Of a stretch of 64,000 bases of DNA, positions 42,497 to 51,466 are shown piece by piece (within the stretch, counting starts at the first letter, position 1; each line of letters starts with the position of its first letter). Both the position numbers and the translations under genes were made by a program. The stretch covers positions 48,940 through 112,939 of the forward strand of contig DASTNZ010000040.1 of NCBI GenBank assembly GCA_035762665.1, read 5' to 3'. The notes under the pieces were generated by a model. The model saw only the letters and a list, made by a program, of their open reading frames with translations. It was not told where the DNA came from and did not search any database. This DNA is from JASLBX01 sp035762665 (GTDB lineage Bacteria; Actinomycetota; Actinomycetes; Jiangellales; Jiangellaceae).

Positions 42497-43153
42497 ATGG
42501 CGAGGACCAAGGCAGCAGGTGCCAAGGAGTTCGTCCCTGTGGAGGCGGACCTTCCGACGCTGAAGCAGGCCGCTTCCTCCTGCCGCGGGTGTGAGCTGTA
42601 CAAGAACGCCACGCAGACCGTCTTCGGCGATGGCGATCCAGACGCGCGGATCATGCTGGTGGGGGAGATGCCCGGCGACCGCGAGGATAGGGAGGGCCAG
42701 CCCTTCGTGGGCCCGGCTGGCCGGATGCTGGAGAGGGCGCTTGAGAAGGCCGAGATCGACCGGTCGAGTACCTACGTAACGAATGTGGTCAAGCACTTCA
42801 AGTTCACCGAGCGCGGCAAGCGCCGGATCCATCAGACCCCCAACCGGACCGAGATAGTCGCCTGCCGTCCATGGCTTGTCGCAGAGCTCGAGCTAATCGA
42901 ACCCGAGGTTCTGGTCTGCCTTGGTGCAACAGCGGCCCAGGCCATCTTCGGGTCGTCGTTCCGGCTCACGCAGCAGCGCGGCGAGCTCCTGCTGGCGCCG
43001 GACGTTGAAGGCGCACCGTGGGACGAGGGTCAAGGTCCGCAGGTGGTGGCGACGGTACACCCGTCGGCGATTCTGCGAACCGAGACCGACCGCGCGGCCA
43101 TGTTCGAAGAGATGGTCGCGGACCTGCGCGTCGCGGCCGCGGCTCTCCGATAA
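42497..43153 (+). CDS. udgX: UdgX-type uracil-DNA glycosylase
   Basis: 218 residues. GEMPGDREDREGQPFVGPAG is motif I with the activating region; NVVKHFKFTERGKRRIHQTP carries KRRIH (108-112), the R-loop unique to UdgX, whose His (here 112) forms a covalent bond to the uracil-site sugar. Cysteines 29, 32 and 123 plus a later Cys in LVCLGATA fit the 4Fe-4S site of family 4-like enzymes. VVATVHPSAIL is motif III. UdgX is known from mycobacteria and relatives and acts in uracil-DNA repair. Confidence 0.93.
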   Translation: MARTKAAGAKEFVPVEADLPTLKQAASSCRGCELYKNATQTVFGDGDPDARIMLVGEMPGDREDREGQPFVGPAGRMLERALEKAEIDRSSTYVTNVVKHFKFTERGKRRIHQTPNRTEIVACRPWLVAELELIEPEVLVCLGATAAQAIFGSSFRLTQQRGELLLAPDVEGAPWDEGQGPQVVATVHPSAILRTETDRAAMFEEMVADLRVAAAALR

Positions 43154-43215
43154 GGCTTAGCGGCGCCATGCGCAAGCGGGCGACCGCACTCGCTTCAGCC
43201 CGTCGGCCGAGCGGG

Positions 43216-43650
43216 CTAATAATCCAGGTCCTCCGGGCTGACCCCGGCGCGCCGACGGCGGGGCGTGGATCGCTCCGGGGTCTCGGGCGGCGACTCTCCG
43301 GCCGCCGTCCGCCGGAGGCGCCGGGCCTCCGCTTCGGCTTGCTGGGCCTCCAGCCGCTCGCGGTGCGCCTGGGCCTCCAGCTCGTCGGCCTGCGCTTGGT
43401 ACACGTCGGCCGTCGTGGCGACCCGTTCCCCCTCCTCTTCGCGCTCTCGAACGACCTCGTCGTCTGGCGTACCGAGCTTCTCCAGGTCGTACTCGCGGTG
43501 CAGTTGCTTGGCCTCGGCCTCGACGAGGTCGGCGCGTTGCCGCCAGATCCGCCGCCTGATCGGCCAGATCTGCTGAGCGATCAGATGACCGGCGACGGCG
43601 GCGACAATCAGCAGCACAACGATGAGCAGGATTACCTCACCCGTGTCCAC
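43216..43650 (-). CDS. Membrane-anchored coiled-coil protein
   Basis: 144 residues. One N-terminal transmembrane helix (VILLIVVLLIVAAVAGHLIA) is followed by a long charged coiled coil (REREEEGERVATTADVYQAQ, ADELEAQAHRERLEAQQAEA) and a Pro/Arg-rich tail (ESPPETPERSTPRRRRAGV). The topology would place the coil in the cytoplasm. No family can be named. It overlaps nothing and its stop lies 62 bp from udgX. Confidence 0.72.
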   Translation of the reverse strand: MDTGEVILLIVVLLIVAAVAGHLIAQQIWPIRRRIWRQRADLVEAEAKQLHREYDLEKLGTPDDEVVREREEEGERVATTADVYQAQADELEAQAHRERLEAQQAEAEARRLRRTAAGESPPETPERSTPRRRRAGVSPEDLDY

Positions 43651-43668
43651 GTGCGTTCACCGATCCCT

Positions 43669-44437
43669 TCATCGGGCATGGATTGTTTCGATCTCGTGAG
43701 CGAAGTGTTCTTCGATCACGTTCCGGCGAAGCTTGCGCGTGGGCGTCAGTTCGCCCCGGTCGGCGCTGAAACTCGTTGGCGCGGTCGACAGCGGCCTGGA
43801 TCTCACTGCTCACGCGGTCGTGATGGCGCAGGTCAGCGATGTCGCCACTCAGGCCCTGCTCTGAGGCGATCAAGTCGTTCTTACGGTCGAGCACCATCAG
43901 GAAGCCGTCGTAATCCAGCTTCCCAAGATCTCCGGTGTTTAACCACCCGCCGTCGAAATCCCGGGCTGTGCGTTCGGCATCGCCGTGGTAGCCGCGTAAC
44001 AAATTATGCCTCTTAACCATAATCTCACCATCGTCGGCGAGGGAAACCTCGACCCCCGGCATCCGGCGGCCTGCGGTGCCGATCCGATGCTCGCTCGGCG
44101 TGGCGCGGCACTGTTCGGCTGAGCTCGTCTCGTACCCGGGGACGGCGACCGCGCCAGCGGCGAGAACAGCCAGGTCGGCACTCGTCCAGTCGAGCCGGGC
44201 GTTGCTCATCACCGCCAACCGGTCTCCAGCGCCGAGCCCGCGTGCGATGAGCCCCGCGGCGACCAATCGAATTGATTCAGCGAGCTCGCCCCTGGTGCTC
44301 TCGGTCCAGCTACCATTCGCCGGGGCGGCCAGGACGGGCTGATGGGGTGACTGTTCAGCCTCCGTCCGCAACCGCCTGGGGAGGTGCTGGTCCGAACCCA
44401 GCGCTCGCGGACGTCCCTGCCCGAGGGACCGGCTCAT
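43669..44437 (-). pseudogene. Long-chain acyl-CoA synthetase remnant
   Basis: AMP-forming ligases of the FadD15 type have about 600 residues. Here a short N-terminal piece (ESIRLVAAGLIARGLGAGDR, AVPGYETSSAEQ) is joined to PSEHRIGTAGRRMPGVEVSL and GGWLNTGDLGKLDYDGFLMV, LDRKNDLIAS, then to the C-terminus SSEIQAAVDRAN. A frame change gives RKLRRNVIEEHFAHEIE before a stop at 43669. The P-loop (YTSGTTG) region is absent. Multiple deletions: not functional. Confidence 0.8.
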
Positions 44438-44535
44438 GACGGTTGGAATACCCGGCAGGATCGAGGTGAATCGCTCGAGCGCTGTTTTGGTCGGCGGACG
44501 CCGGGTAGCCGTCCCAGAACAGAAAGGAGTCCATC

Positions 44536-44712
44536 ATGGGCGCGAGCGATAAGGCCAGGAATGTTGGCGAGAAGATGAAGGGCAAGGCCAAGGAGACCGG
44601 CGGTCGGTTGACCGACAACGAGCGAATGGAAGCCGAAGGCAGGGCCGAAGAGACCAAGGCGGACGCCAAGCAGACGGCCGAGAAGCTCAAGGACACCTTC
44701 AACCAGGACTGA
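44536..44712 (+). CDS. CsbD-family stress protein
   Basis: 58 residues: ASDKARNVGEKMKGKAKETG, GRLTDNERMEAEGRAEETKA and a Lys-rich tail. This is the full CsbD layout: hydrophilic, helical and Lys/Glu-rich. CsbD-like proteins are typical sigma-B-type general stress proteins of unknown mechanism. RBS AAAGGAG lies six bases before the ATG. It is the only intact gene between the acyl-CoA synthetase remnant and the membrane peptide. Confidence 0.88.
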   Translation: MGASDKARNVGEKMKGKAKETGGRLTDNERMEAEGRAEETKADAKQTAEKLKDTFNQD

Positions 44713-44746
44713 TTCACTGATGAATAGGTGAGGAAGTTCCACTTCC

Positions 44747-44831
44747 GGACTTCGGCAGCCGTCAGAAGGCACGTTTTGCAGCACGGATACGTTCGCTTGA
44801 CTGGGGGCGCATGCTGCGGCTGCCGAAGTCC
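44747..44831. repeat. Widely spaced perfect 15-bp inverted repeat
   Basis: GGACTTCGGCAGCCG (44747-44761) is the exact reverse complement of CGGCTGCCGAAGTCC (44817-44831), 55 nt apart. It follows the CsbD gene. It could end transcription or be a protein site. Confidence 0.65.
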
Positions 44832-44938
44832 CGGCGTCTGGACGCAAGGACCAGACCGGGAGTTGACCGTAGCGCATGACTGGGTCTCCGCCGGGTACGT
44901 ATTGGCGAGCGCCGCACGGGCGCGATGGGAGGGCAGTG

Positions 44939-45097
44939 ATGTCAGAGCAGCGCCGCGATACGCCACATTCCGATCGCGAGAAGCCGGACAATAAGAGGCG
45001 GACGCGGTGGGGTAGGATCCTGCTTCCGCTGACCACGATCGCTTTCTTGGCGGTCTTCATCATTGCGATGCTGGTGATCTACGCGCTGGCGAACTGA
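44939..45097 (+). CDS. Small single-pass membrane protein
   Basis: 52 residues: a charged N-terminus (EQRRDTPHSDREKPDNKRRT) followed by one transmembrane helix (LLPLTTIAFLAVFIIAMLVI). The positive-inside arrangement places the N-terminus in the cytoplasm. RBS GGGAGGG precedes the ATG at 44939. No known family. Confidence 0.6.
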   Translation: MSEQRRDTPHSDREKPDNKRRTRWGRILLPLTTIAFLAVFIIAMLVIYALAN

Positions 45098-45151
45098 CCT
45101 TCCCCCGGTTGTCGGCTGCACGCGCCCCGGATCCGGTCTGGATTGGTAGAT

Positions 45152-46169
45152 ATGAGAGTTCTTGTCACCGGCGCAACCGGCAACATCGGCACCAGTGTGC
45201 TGCAAGCACTGGACAGCGACCCGAGCGTCGACGATCTGATCGGCATCGCTCGCCGCCTACCTGAATGGCTGCCGGACAAGGCGCGCTTCATCAGCGCCGA
45301 CATCCGCTCCGCCGATCTCGTAGACCTGTGTCCGGAAGTCGATGTCGTGGTTGGTTCATCTGGCCTGGGCCTTCCAGCCGACTCACAGGCCCCTCACCAC
45401 GTGGGAAGTGAACGTCCTCGGCGGCATCCGGGTCTTCGAGGCGGCCGCCGATGCTGGCGTGCAAAGTCTGGTGTACGCGTCCTCCGTCGGGGCGTATTCG
45501 CCTGGGCCCGGCCGCCAGGTCGACGAGACCTGGCCTACACACGGTTTGCCCACCGCCGGGTATGGGCGTGAAAAGGCCTACCTGGAGCGCTACCTCGACG
45601 CGTTCGAGCTTCGCCATCGGTCGATGCGCGTCGTTCGGTTCCGGCCCTGCTTCGTGTTCAAGCGGCAGTCGGCGAGTGAGCAGCACCGGATCTTCGCCGG
45701 CCCGCTGCTGCCACGAATGCTGGTTCGCCCCGGTCGGTTGCCGGTCGTGCCAATGCCTAGTGGGCTGAGATTCCAGGCAGTGCACGCCGACGACGTCGGA
45801 GAGGTGTTCCGGATGGCCATAGTCGGGCAGGTGACGGGAGCGTTCAACCTGGCCGCCGATCCGATCATCGACCGGGAACGGCTGGAGGAGGTCTTCGAAG
45901 CACGGACGCTGCCGCTTCCCGGCCGGTTTCTCCAAGCGGGGCTGGCCGCCGCTTGGAGGTTACGCGCCGTACCGGCGGAGGACGCCTTGCTGCAGCTGCT
46001 GCTCAACCTGCCGACACTGCACACGACCCGCGCCCGCCAGGAGTTGGGGTGGGAGGCCAAGCGTTCTGGTGCGGAGGCCATGCGCGAGGTAATGCAAGGC
46101 GTGGCCGACGGCGCCGGTTTCGCTACGCCGCCCCTGAGGCCCTACCGTCCCCAAGCTTTATCCACCTGA
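45152..46169 (+). pseudogene. NAD-dependent epimerase gene with one frameshift
   Basis: From ATG 45152, VLVTGATGNIGTSVLQALDS starts an extended SDR and continues to CPEVDVVV. At about 45345-45352 the frame changes; the second frame continues HLAWAFQPTHRPLTTWEVNV and GIRVFEAAADAGVQSLVYAS, then GYGREKAYLERYLDAFEL with the active-site Tyr and Lys, to the end at 46169. One extra base (a GGTTGGTT slip) would explain it. All other parts are present, so either a recent mutation or a sequence error. Confidence 0.78.
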
Positions 46170-46222
46170 TGGCGGCGGGGGCAGTGCTTGTGGTTTTAGC
46201 GGTCCATGCCTGCGCTGCGGAT

Positions 46223-48145
46223 TCAGGGAGACTCCGGTTCGGGGATGCCTTCCGGGCCGCCCTCGAGCTGGTCGGTGTAGGTCGAGTCCTTGTGCTCCGA
46301 GGCGAAGTCGGCATGGTCGCCGGGGGACAACACCAACCGCCGCACGGCTTCAGCGATTGCCGAACGGTCGATGCCCGCGTCGCGGAGTTGTTCCTGCGGT
46401 GACGCGGATGCCGGCATGTCGCTGACCGCGAGAGACACGATCGGCGGGGTTGTCTGGTCGCCGGAGAAGACGGATCGGACCGCCTCTCCGAGCCCTCCTT
46501 CGGGCCAGTGGTCCTCGACGGTAACAAGTCGGCCGGTCTCGCGCGCTGCACGCAAGATGGCCGTGCTGTCGATCGGCTTGATGGAGTAAGCGTCGATGAT
46601 CCGTGCCGGAATGCCTTCGGCCTCGAGCTCTTCGGCGGCAGCGAGTGCCTCGTGGACAGTCACCCCGGCCGCTATGAGCGTAACCCGATCGGCCTTGCCG
46701 GCGCGCAACGTACGGCTGCCGCCTACCCGAAACTCGTCGCCGGGCTCATAGATCACCGGAGTGTCACCCCTGGTCGTCCGCAGGTAGCTGATGCCGTCCA
46801 GATCGGCCATCGCGGATACCAGCGCCGCCGTCTGGTTCGCATCGCACGGATAAAGCACGGTGCTTCCGTAGACCGCGCGCATTGCCGCAATGTCCTCCAG
46901 ACCCATCTGGGACGGGCCGTCTTGCCCTATGGCCACGCCGGCGTGCGAACCGACGAGCCGCAGGTTCGCGCGGCTTATCGCGGCCATCCGGATGAAGTCG
47001 TACGCACGGGTGAAGAACGCGGCGAACGTGGCCACATACGGTGCCCACCCTCGTGCCTGCATTCCGACTGCGGCGGCGACCATTTGCTGCTCGGCGATGT
47101 AGCACTCGAAAAACCGCTCGGGATGGGCCTTGGCAAAGTACTCCAGCCTGGTCGAATCCGCGACCTCCCCGTCCAATGCGACGATCTCGGGGCGGGCGGC
47201 GCCGAGCTCTGCGAGTGCTTCTCCGAATGCCGTGCGGGTCGCCACTTCGTCACCAACCTCGTACCGAGGCGGGTTGGCCCTCTGGCGAGAGAACTGGTGG
47301 GATTCCTGCTCGCTGCGCGGGCGCGCCACGTCGATGCGGATCGACCGGATGCCGCCGAGCTCTTCGATGGCCTCCTCGGCGTTCGTCAGCGGCTTACCGT
47401 GGGCACCTTCCTGGTCGGCGACCGCCGCGACACCGGCGCCCTTGGTAGTCCTGGCCAGGATGGCGGTCGGCCGGCCAGCGGACTCGGCCTCGGTGTACGC
47501 CTTGTCGATGGCGTCCACGTCATGCCCGTCGATCTCTATGGTGTGCCAGCCGAACGCGCCAATGCGCTGGGCGTACGCCGCGGTGTCCCAGCCGTGCCGG
47601 GTAGGGCCGCGCTGGCCCAGCCGGTTGACGTCCACGATGGCGACGAGATTGTCCAGGCCCTCGTACCCAGCCAGCTCGAACGACTCCCACATCGAACCCT
47701 CGGCGAGCTCACTGTCGCCACACAGTACCCACACCCGGTATGGCAGCCGGTCCAGATGTTTGCCGGTCAATGCGAGGCCCGCTCCGAAGGGGAGCCCCTG
47801 GCCCAGCGATCCAGTGGCGACATCCACCCAGGGCAGCCGGGGAGTGGGGTGACCTTCTAGCCGGCTCTTGCGCTCCCGATAGCTCAGCAGCTCTTCCTCG
47901 CTGATCGCACCGGCGGCTTTGTACAACGCATACAGGAGCGGTGAGGCGTGGCCCTTAGAGAAGATCAGGTGGTCGTTGTGCGGATCGTCCGGCGTATCGA
48001 AGTCGTATCGCAGATGCCGGGCCGCTAGGACGGCAATGAGGTCCGCGGCCGACATGGATGACGTCGGGTGCCCCGACGATGCCTGCGCCGAGCATCGCAC
48101 GGCGTCTACGCGGAACTGCTGTCCAAGTTCGGTGAGTTCGACCAT
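46223..48145 (-). CDS. tkt: Transketolase
   Basis: 640 residues. The N-terminal PP domain has LIFSKGHASPLLYALY, DVATGSLGQGLPFGAGLALT and GDSELAEGSMWESF (TPP/Mg site). The middle PYR domain has FFECYIAEQQMVAAAVGMQA (catalytic Glu) and FAAFFTRAYDFIRMA. The C-terminal domain starts near residue 490. The layout is closest to compact transketolases that start GQQFRVDAVRCSAQASSGHP. With the phosphoketolase upstream decayed, pentose phosphates probably go through this enzyme; a tkt paralogue elsewhere cannot be excluded. Confidence 0.92.
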   Translation of the reverse strand: MVELTELGQQFRVDAVRCSAQASSGHPTSSMSAADLIAVLAARHLRYDFDTPDDPHNDHLIFSKGHASPLLYALYKAAGAISEEELLSYRERKSRLEGHPTPRLPWVDVATGSLGQGLPFGAGLALTGKHLDRLPYRVWVLCGDSELAEGSMWESFELAGYEGLDNLVAIVDVNRLGQRGPTRHGWDTAAYAQRIGAFGWHTIEIDGHDVDAIDKAYTEAESAGRPTAILARTTKGAGVAAVADQEGAHGKPLTNAEEAIEELGGIRSIRIDVARPRSEQESHQFSRQRANPPRYEVGDEVATRTAFGEALAELGAARPEIVALDGEVADSTRLEYFAKAHPERFFECYIAEQQMVAAAVGMQARGWAPYVATFAAFFTRAYDFIRMAAISRANLRLVGSHAGVAIGQDGPSQMGLEDIAAMRAVYGSTVLYPCDANQTAALVSAMADLDGISYLRTTRGDTPVIYEPGDEFRVGGSRTLRAGKADRVTLIAAGVTVHEALAAAEELEAEGIPARIIDAYSIKPIDSTAILRAARETGRLVTVEDHWPEGGLGEAVRSVFSGDQTTPPIVSLAVSDMPASASPQEQLRDAGIDRSAIAEAVRRLVLSPGDHADFASEHKDSTYTDQLEGGPEGIPEPESP

Positions 48146-48283
48146 TCTCGCCCTCTACCCGGGCTCGCGGTTCCCAATCGTCACTGTGCTTCGCGGCGAT
48201 GGCCCCGGGTACGCGCAGCCGAACTGCTTATCCGCATCTGGCTGGAGGAACGATGGCTCCGCAACAGTCGCTGAGCTGATGCG

Positions 48284-48309
48284 GGACCGGGCGCTGCGGC
48301 GCCCGGTCC
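48284..48309. terminator. Strong hairpin terminator
   Basis: GGACCGGGCGC (48284-48294), loop TGCG, GCGCCCGGTCC (48299-48309): a perfect 11-bp stem. It lies between the starts of minus-strand genes and may end plus-strand or minus-strand transcripts. Confidence 0.7.
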
Positions 48310-48319
48310 GGCGACCCCG

Positions 48320-48357
48320 ATTCGGTACTGGGGCACATCAGTGCCTCAGCACCGAAT
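48320..48357. terminator. Second hairpin directly after the first
   Basis: ATTCGGTACTGGGGCAC and GTGCCTCAGCACCGAAT pair over 17 positions with two G-U-type mismatches and a 4-nt loop. With the hairpin at 48284 it makes a tandem terminator beyond the DUF6131-like gene. Confidence 0.65.
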
Positions 48358-48377
48358 GGGTAAGTCGCCGTGGCGGG

Positions 48378-48545
48378 CTAGTAGTAGTGGCGCCGACCCG
48401 CGAGTGGCCGCCCGACCGCTCCGAGCAGGTACATCAGCGCACCAACGACGATCAAGATGATGCCGATGGTCTGCAGGATGCCTACTCCGAAGATCAGGCC
48501 GATGACCAGTAGCACAACGCCCAAGATGATCACGACGTGCTCCAT
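48378..48545 (-). CDS. Small membrane protein (DUF6131-like)
   Basis: 55 residues from ATG 48545 with two transmembrane helices (VVIILGVVLLVIGLIFGVGI, IGIILIVVGALMYLLGAVG) and a short Arg-rich tail (GRRHYY). This layout matches the short DUF6131 family of actinobacteria. A start at 48575 is possible. Unknown function. Confidence 0.65.
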   Translation of the reverse strand: MEHVVIILGVVLLVIGLIFGVGILQTIGIILIVVGALMYLLGAVGRPLAGRRHYY

Positions 48546-48641
48546 TCCATCGACGGACGGTTTCCGCACGATCAATACCCGGTGATCGGCCCGATAACCG
48601 TGACATGACGACCAGGGGGACGAATATTCAGCGGGAAGGGG

Positions 48642-48884
48642 TCAGGCGATCTCGGCGAACCGTCGCTTGCGCTCCCGCGCGGACAGGCCGCCCCAAACCC
48701 CGTAGCTCTCCTCTCGCTCGAGGGCCGTCTCCAGGCAGTCCTGCCGTACGGGGCAACGCAGGCAGATCAGCTTAGCCCGGCGCTCAGCGGCACGGCGCTG
48801 CTCCTTGGTGACGCCTTCGGGAGTGAAGAAGAGGTTCGCGTCGGCGGTCCGGCACGCGGCGTCCTCCCACCAGTAGAGCCGCAT
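48642..48884 (-). CDS. WhiB-like Fe-S regulator
   Basis: 80 residues. Cys11, Cys41, Cys44 and Cys50 form the 4Fe-4S site (WWEDAAC, ICLRCPVRQDC). GVWGGLSARERKRRF is the beta-turn and basic C-terminal DNA-contact motif. Wbl proteins bind the principal sigma factor's region 4 and respond to redox or nitric oxide. The start overlaps the stop of the HesB-like gene (TAATG), so both come from one transcript; an iron-sulfur supply role for the partner would fit. Confidence 0.93.
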   Translation of the reverse strand: MRLYWWEDAACRTADANLFFTPEGVTKEQRRAAERRAKLICLRCPVRQDCLETALEREESYGVWGGLSARERKRRFAEIA

Positions 48885-49174
48885 TACGACGCCTGATGCT
48901 CGATGCGGAACCGGATCTGGTCCTTGTTGATCTCGGCATCGAGCGCCTTGTCCTCGAAGGCTGCCGAGGCCTCAGGGTCCAGGAACACACGGGCTCCCTC
49001 GGATTCGATCACGTCGTCGGCGGGTTCCGGCATCGAGGCGACCGCAATCTCGAACGCAGGGCTGCCATCGCCTGCGGAGGTCGAGGCAATTCGGACTCCC
49101 GTGTCTTCCGGCATGCCCGGCTGCTGTGTGATCTCGCGGATCGCGGCTACGGCTCCGGTGGTCAACGTCAGCAT
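48884..49174 (-). CDS. HesB-like Fe-S protein (no conserved Cys)
   Basis: 96 residues. LTLTTGAVAAIREITQQPGM, VRIASTSAGDGSPAFEIAVA, ESEGARVFLDPEASAAFEDK and ALDAEI follow the A-type (HesB/IscA) fold order. The three cysteines that bind the cluster in IscA are absent, as in the actinobacterial 'HesB-like' subgroup. Coupled to whiB. RBS AGGAG precedes the ATG. A direct Fe-S carrier role is therefore doubtful. Confidence 0.82.
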   Translation of the reverse strand: MLTLTTGAVAAIREITQQPGMPEDTGVRIASTSAGDGSPAFEIAVASMPEPADDVIESEGARVFLDPEASAAFEDKALDAEINKDQIRFRIEHQAS

Positions 49175-49237
49175 GCTGCTATCTCCTCTAGGTCTCGAGT
49201 ATTGCCCGCGGGGTACCCAGGGACGGCACGGGGAAAC

Positions 49238-50344
49238 TCACCGGGCGACCGCGTGCTTGTAGGTCCGGATCACGTCGTCCGTGACCCGGACCCACGAGTG
49301 CCGGATGCTTATGCGGTCGGCCGCGGCCAGACCGAAGCCATCCAGCCGGATCGGATCCTCGAGCAGGCTTCGTATGGCGCGGGCAAGTGCGACCGGGTTG
49401 CGTGGCGGGACGAGCACTCCGGTGGTGCCTTCAATGACCACGTCCAGCAACTCCCCAACGGCAGCCGCAACGACCGGCCGCCCGCACGCCATAGCATCGA
49501 TGGCAGCTGTTCCCGAGGCCTCGTGCCATGGAGTACAGATGACGATGTCGGCAGATCGGAGCAGTTTGGGCAGTTGGTCGCGTGGGGGTTTCTCGACGAC
49601 GTGGACTCGGTCGGCCACGTTGAGCTTGCGAGCCAGGTCGGCGAGCCTTGCTGCCTCGTCGTCCTTGGCGAACGACCACTCCCCGTCCTGCCCAGACGGC
49701 CGACCACCGGCGATCACCAACTCCACGTCAGGCAGCGCTGGCATCGCGCGAATGGCGATGTCGAAGCCGGTCTCGGCAGTCAACGGGCCGACGGCAAGCA
49801 GGCGATCGCCGTCCGATCGAGGTTCGGCTTCGCCCTCGGGGGTGAACGACCGGGTATCGACGCCATGTGGAATGACCTCGATATCACGGCGGCGGGCTCC
49901 AAGCGTGACAAGATCCGACACCTCGCGGCGGGATGACGCTGCGATCTTGTCAACGCCGCGGGCGACGGCAGCCTCAAGGCGCCGCCACTCGTGGGCGCGA
50001 GCGCTAGCGCCAGTGCTCGGGAGATTGAGCCCGTGAAATGTCTGTACGAGTGGGATGCGGCCTAGTTCAGAGGACTGGTGCATCGTTGCGAGCGCGGCGA
50101 GGCCTGAGGACCACAGGTGGGCGTGAACAATGTCCGGCAGCGCGGCCTTCCACGACTTCTCCAGATCGCGAACTGCTCGCCCCATCCGTTCGACCGGATC
50201 CTGGCGGAGCGCCTCGACCGCGACCTGGTGGCCCCGGCCGGTCAACGCCTCAGCCAGGTCGAAGACGTGGGCGTGCAAACTTTCGGCGTCCACGTTTCCG
50301 GCGGTCTGGCCGGGATGTGACGAGTAGACGAGCGATATCTTCAC
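49238..50344 (-). CDS. GT4 glycosyltransferase
   Basis: 368 residues from GTG 50344 (RBS AAGGAG; overlaps the upstream stop as GTGA). KISLVYSSHPGQTAGNVDAE is the N-terminal domain, VIPHGVDTRSFTPEGE the hinge, and TPWHEASGTAAIDAMACGRP the donor site. It resembles the operon's GT4 at 11821 in general layout but is not close. The partner upstream is a hemerythrin-like protein, an odd pairing. The donor is unknown. Confidence 0.85.
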   Translation of the reverse strand: MKISLVYSSHPGQTAGNVDAESLHAHVFDLAEALTGRGHQVAVEALRQDPVERMGRAVRDLEKSWKAALPDIVHAHLWSSGLAALATMHQSSELGRIPLVQTFHGLNLPSTGASARAHEWRRLEAAVARGVDKIAASSRREVSDLVTLGARRRDIEVIPHGVDTRSFTPEGEAEPRSDGDRLLAVGPLTAETGFDIAIRAMPALPDVELVIAGGRPSGQDGEWSFAKDDEAARLADLARKLNVADRVHVVEKPPRDQLPKLLRSADIVICTPWHEASGTAAIDAMACGRPVVAAAVGELLDVVIEGTTGVLVPPRNPVALARAIRSLLEDPIRLDGFGLAAADRISIRHSWVRVTDDVIRTYKHAVAR

Positions 50345-50904
50345 TGCGACTCCTTGAGCGCTGACAGGAGCTCGCTTCTCGACATCGCCGAACGTCCGGC
50401 GATGCCGCGATAGCGGGCCCGTTCGTAGAGTTCTGCCCGGGACACTCTGGGGCGGCTGTATTTGGCGACCCATTCCCCCTGGGCCTTCAATGCGGCGTCC
50501 CGGCCGCGCTTGAAAGTCTCACCGAGCAGCCGAAGCCGCTCCACAGTGACGGTCTGGTCTAGCTCATCCAGGACCGCCGCCTCCTCAACCTCGATATGGC
50601 GGCGCACCGCGGTGGTTACCCGTTCGACAACCGGCGGAGGCACTGGATGTGGAGAATTCTCGAGCTCCTCCGCCGCGGCGACCAGCTCATCCAGCGTCTC
50701 GGCGTACGCGGGATCAAGCTTGGTGATACGGTCCTCGGCAAACGGCAGCAAGCAGTCCCCCGATGCGACAGCGTGCGCTCTGATCTCGGTGCCGAGCTGA
50801 GCCGGAAGCGACTCCCCAGCGCGGTAACGTCGACCCAGCCTGTCGGCTATGTCGGTAATCCGGCGGTGGTCGGTACGGACCAGACGGATAACGTTCGCGC
50901 CCAT
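50341..50904 (-). CDS. Hemerythrin-like protein with Rho-N/SAP-like tail
   Basis: 187 residues. VIRLVRTDHRRITDIADRLG, RAHAVASGDCLLPFAEDRI and RRHIEVEEAAVLDELDQTVT form a four-helix HHE-like bundle with several of the expected His/Glu ligands (DHRR, RHIEVEE). The last 35 residues (SRAELYERARYRGIAGRSAM) are the Rho-N/SAP-like tail also found in Ku. A nucleic-acid- or membrane-tethered oxygen/iron sensor is an inference. Coupled to the GT4 gene. Confidence 0.78.
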   Translation of the reverse strand: MGANVIRLVRTDHRRITDIADRLGRRYRAGESLPAQLGTEIRAHAVASGDCLLPFAEDRITKLDPAYAETLDELVAAAEELENSPHPVPPPVVERVTTAVRRHIEVEEAAVLDELDQTVTVERLRLLGETFKRGRDAALKAQGEWVAKYSRPRVSRAELYERARYRGIAGRSAMSRSELLSALKESQ

Positions 50905-51069
50905 ACAGAACGGGTACCCGCTAGTAGGGTGCGTTAACGTCGGATGTCGCTCAACCTGGCGCTCGTTTCAGGGTTTGACCTGGCGCTGCTTGATGGGTAA
51001 GTAGGTAGACGGCGAGTAGTACGAGTTGTGCGCTGTCTGCCAAACCATCTGCAGAAAGGAGGCAATATT

Positions 51070-51432
51070 GTGACTGCCCAGCTCGAGATTCAGGCGCAGG
51101 ATCTTCGCGGGTGCGTGATCGTACGGCCGGTCGGTGAGGTGGACCTGTCGAACGCTTCGACGCTGGAGGCGCGATTGTGCGCGCTCATCGAGCGGGGCCA
51201 CATGGTCGTTGACCTGTCCCAAGTGACCTTTCTGGATTCGACAGGTCTCAGTGTGATGATCGTGGTCCATCGGCGCGGTCGGGCGCTGGGCCACACCCTG
51301 CGGTTGTCCGGAGCACAGGATCCGGTCCGGCGAGTGTTTGAGATCACCCAGCTTGACACCGTGCTTGAGTGCCACGACGACGTGGGCGACGCAGTCGAGG
51401 CCGCTCTTTCCGAGTACCACGCCGCCCGCTGA
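51070..51432 (+). CDS. STAS-domain anti-sigma-factor antagonist
   Basis: 120 residues from GTG 51070 (AAAGGAGG seven bases upstream). VIVRPVGEVDLSNASTLEAR and MVVDLSQVTFLDSTGLSVMI are the STAS strands with the phosphorylatable Ser in DSTG. It is a paralogue of 5620-6027, with nearly the same order of motifs. Like that gene it has no kinase partner nearby. Convergent with the kinase-LLM gene. Confidence 0.88.
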   Translation: MTAQLEIQAQDLRGCVIVRPVGEVDLSNASTLEARLCALIERGHMVVDLSQVTFLDSTGLSVMIVVHRRGRALGHTLRLSGAQDPVRRVFEITQLDTVLECHDDVGDAVEAALSEYHAAR

Positions 51433-51466
51433 CGACCTCGATCGCCCGCCGGGCGAGCAGAGCGGG

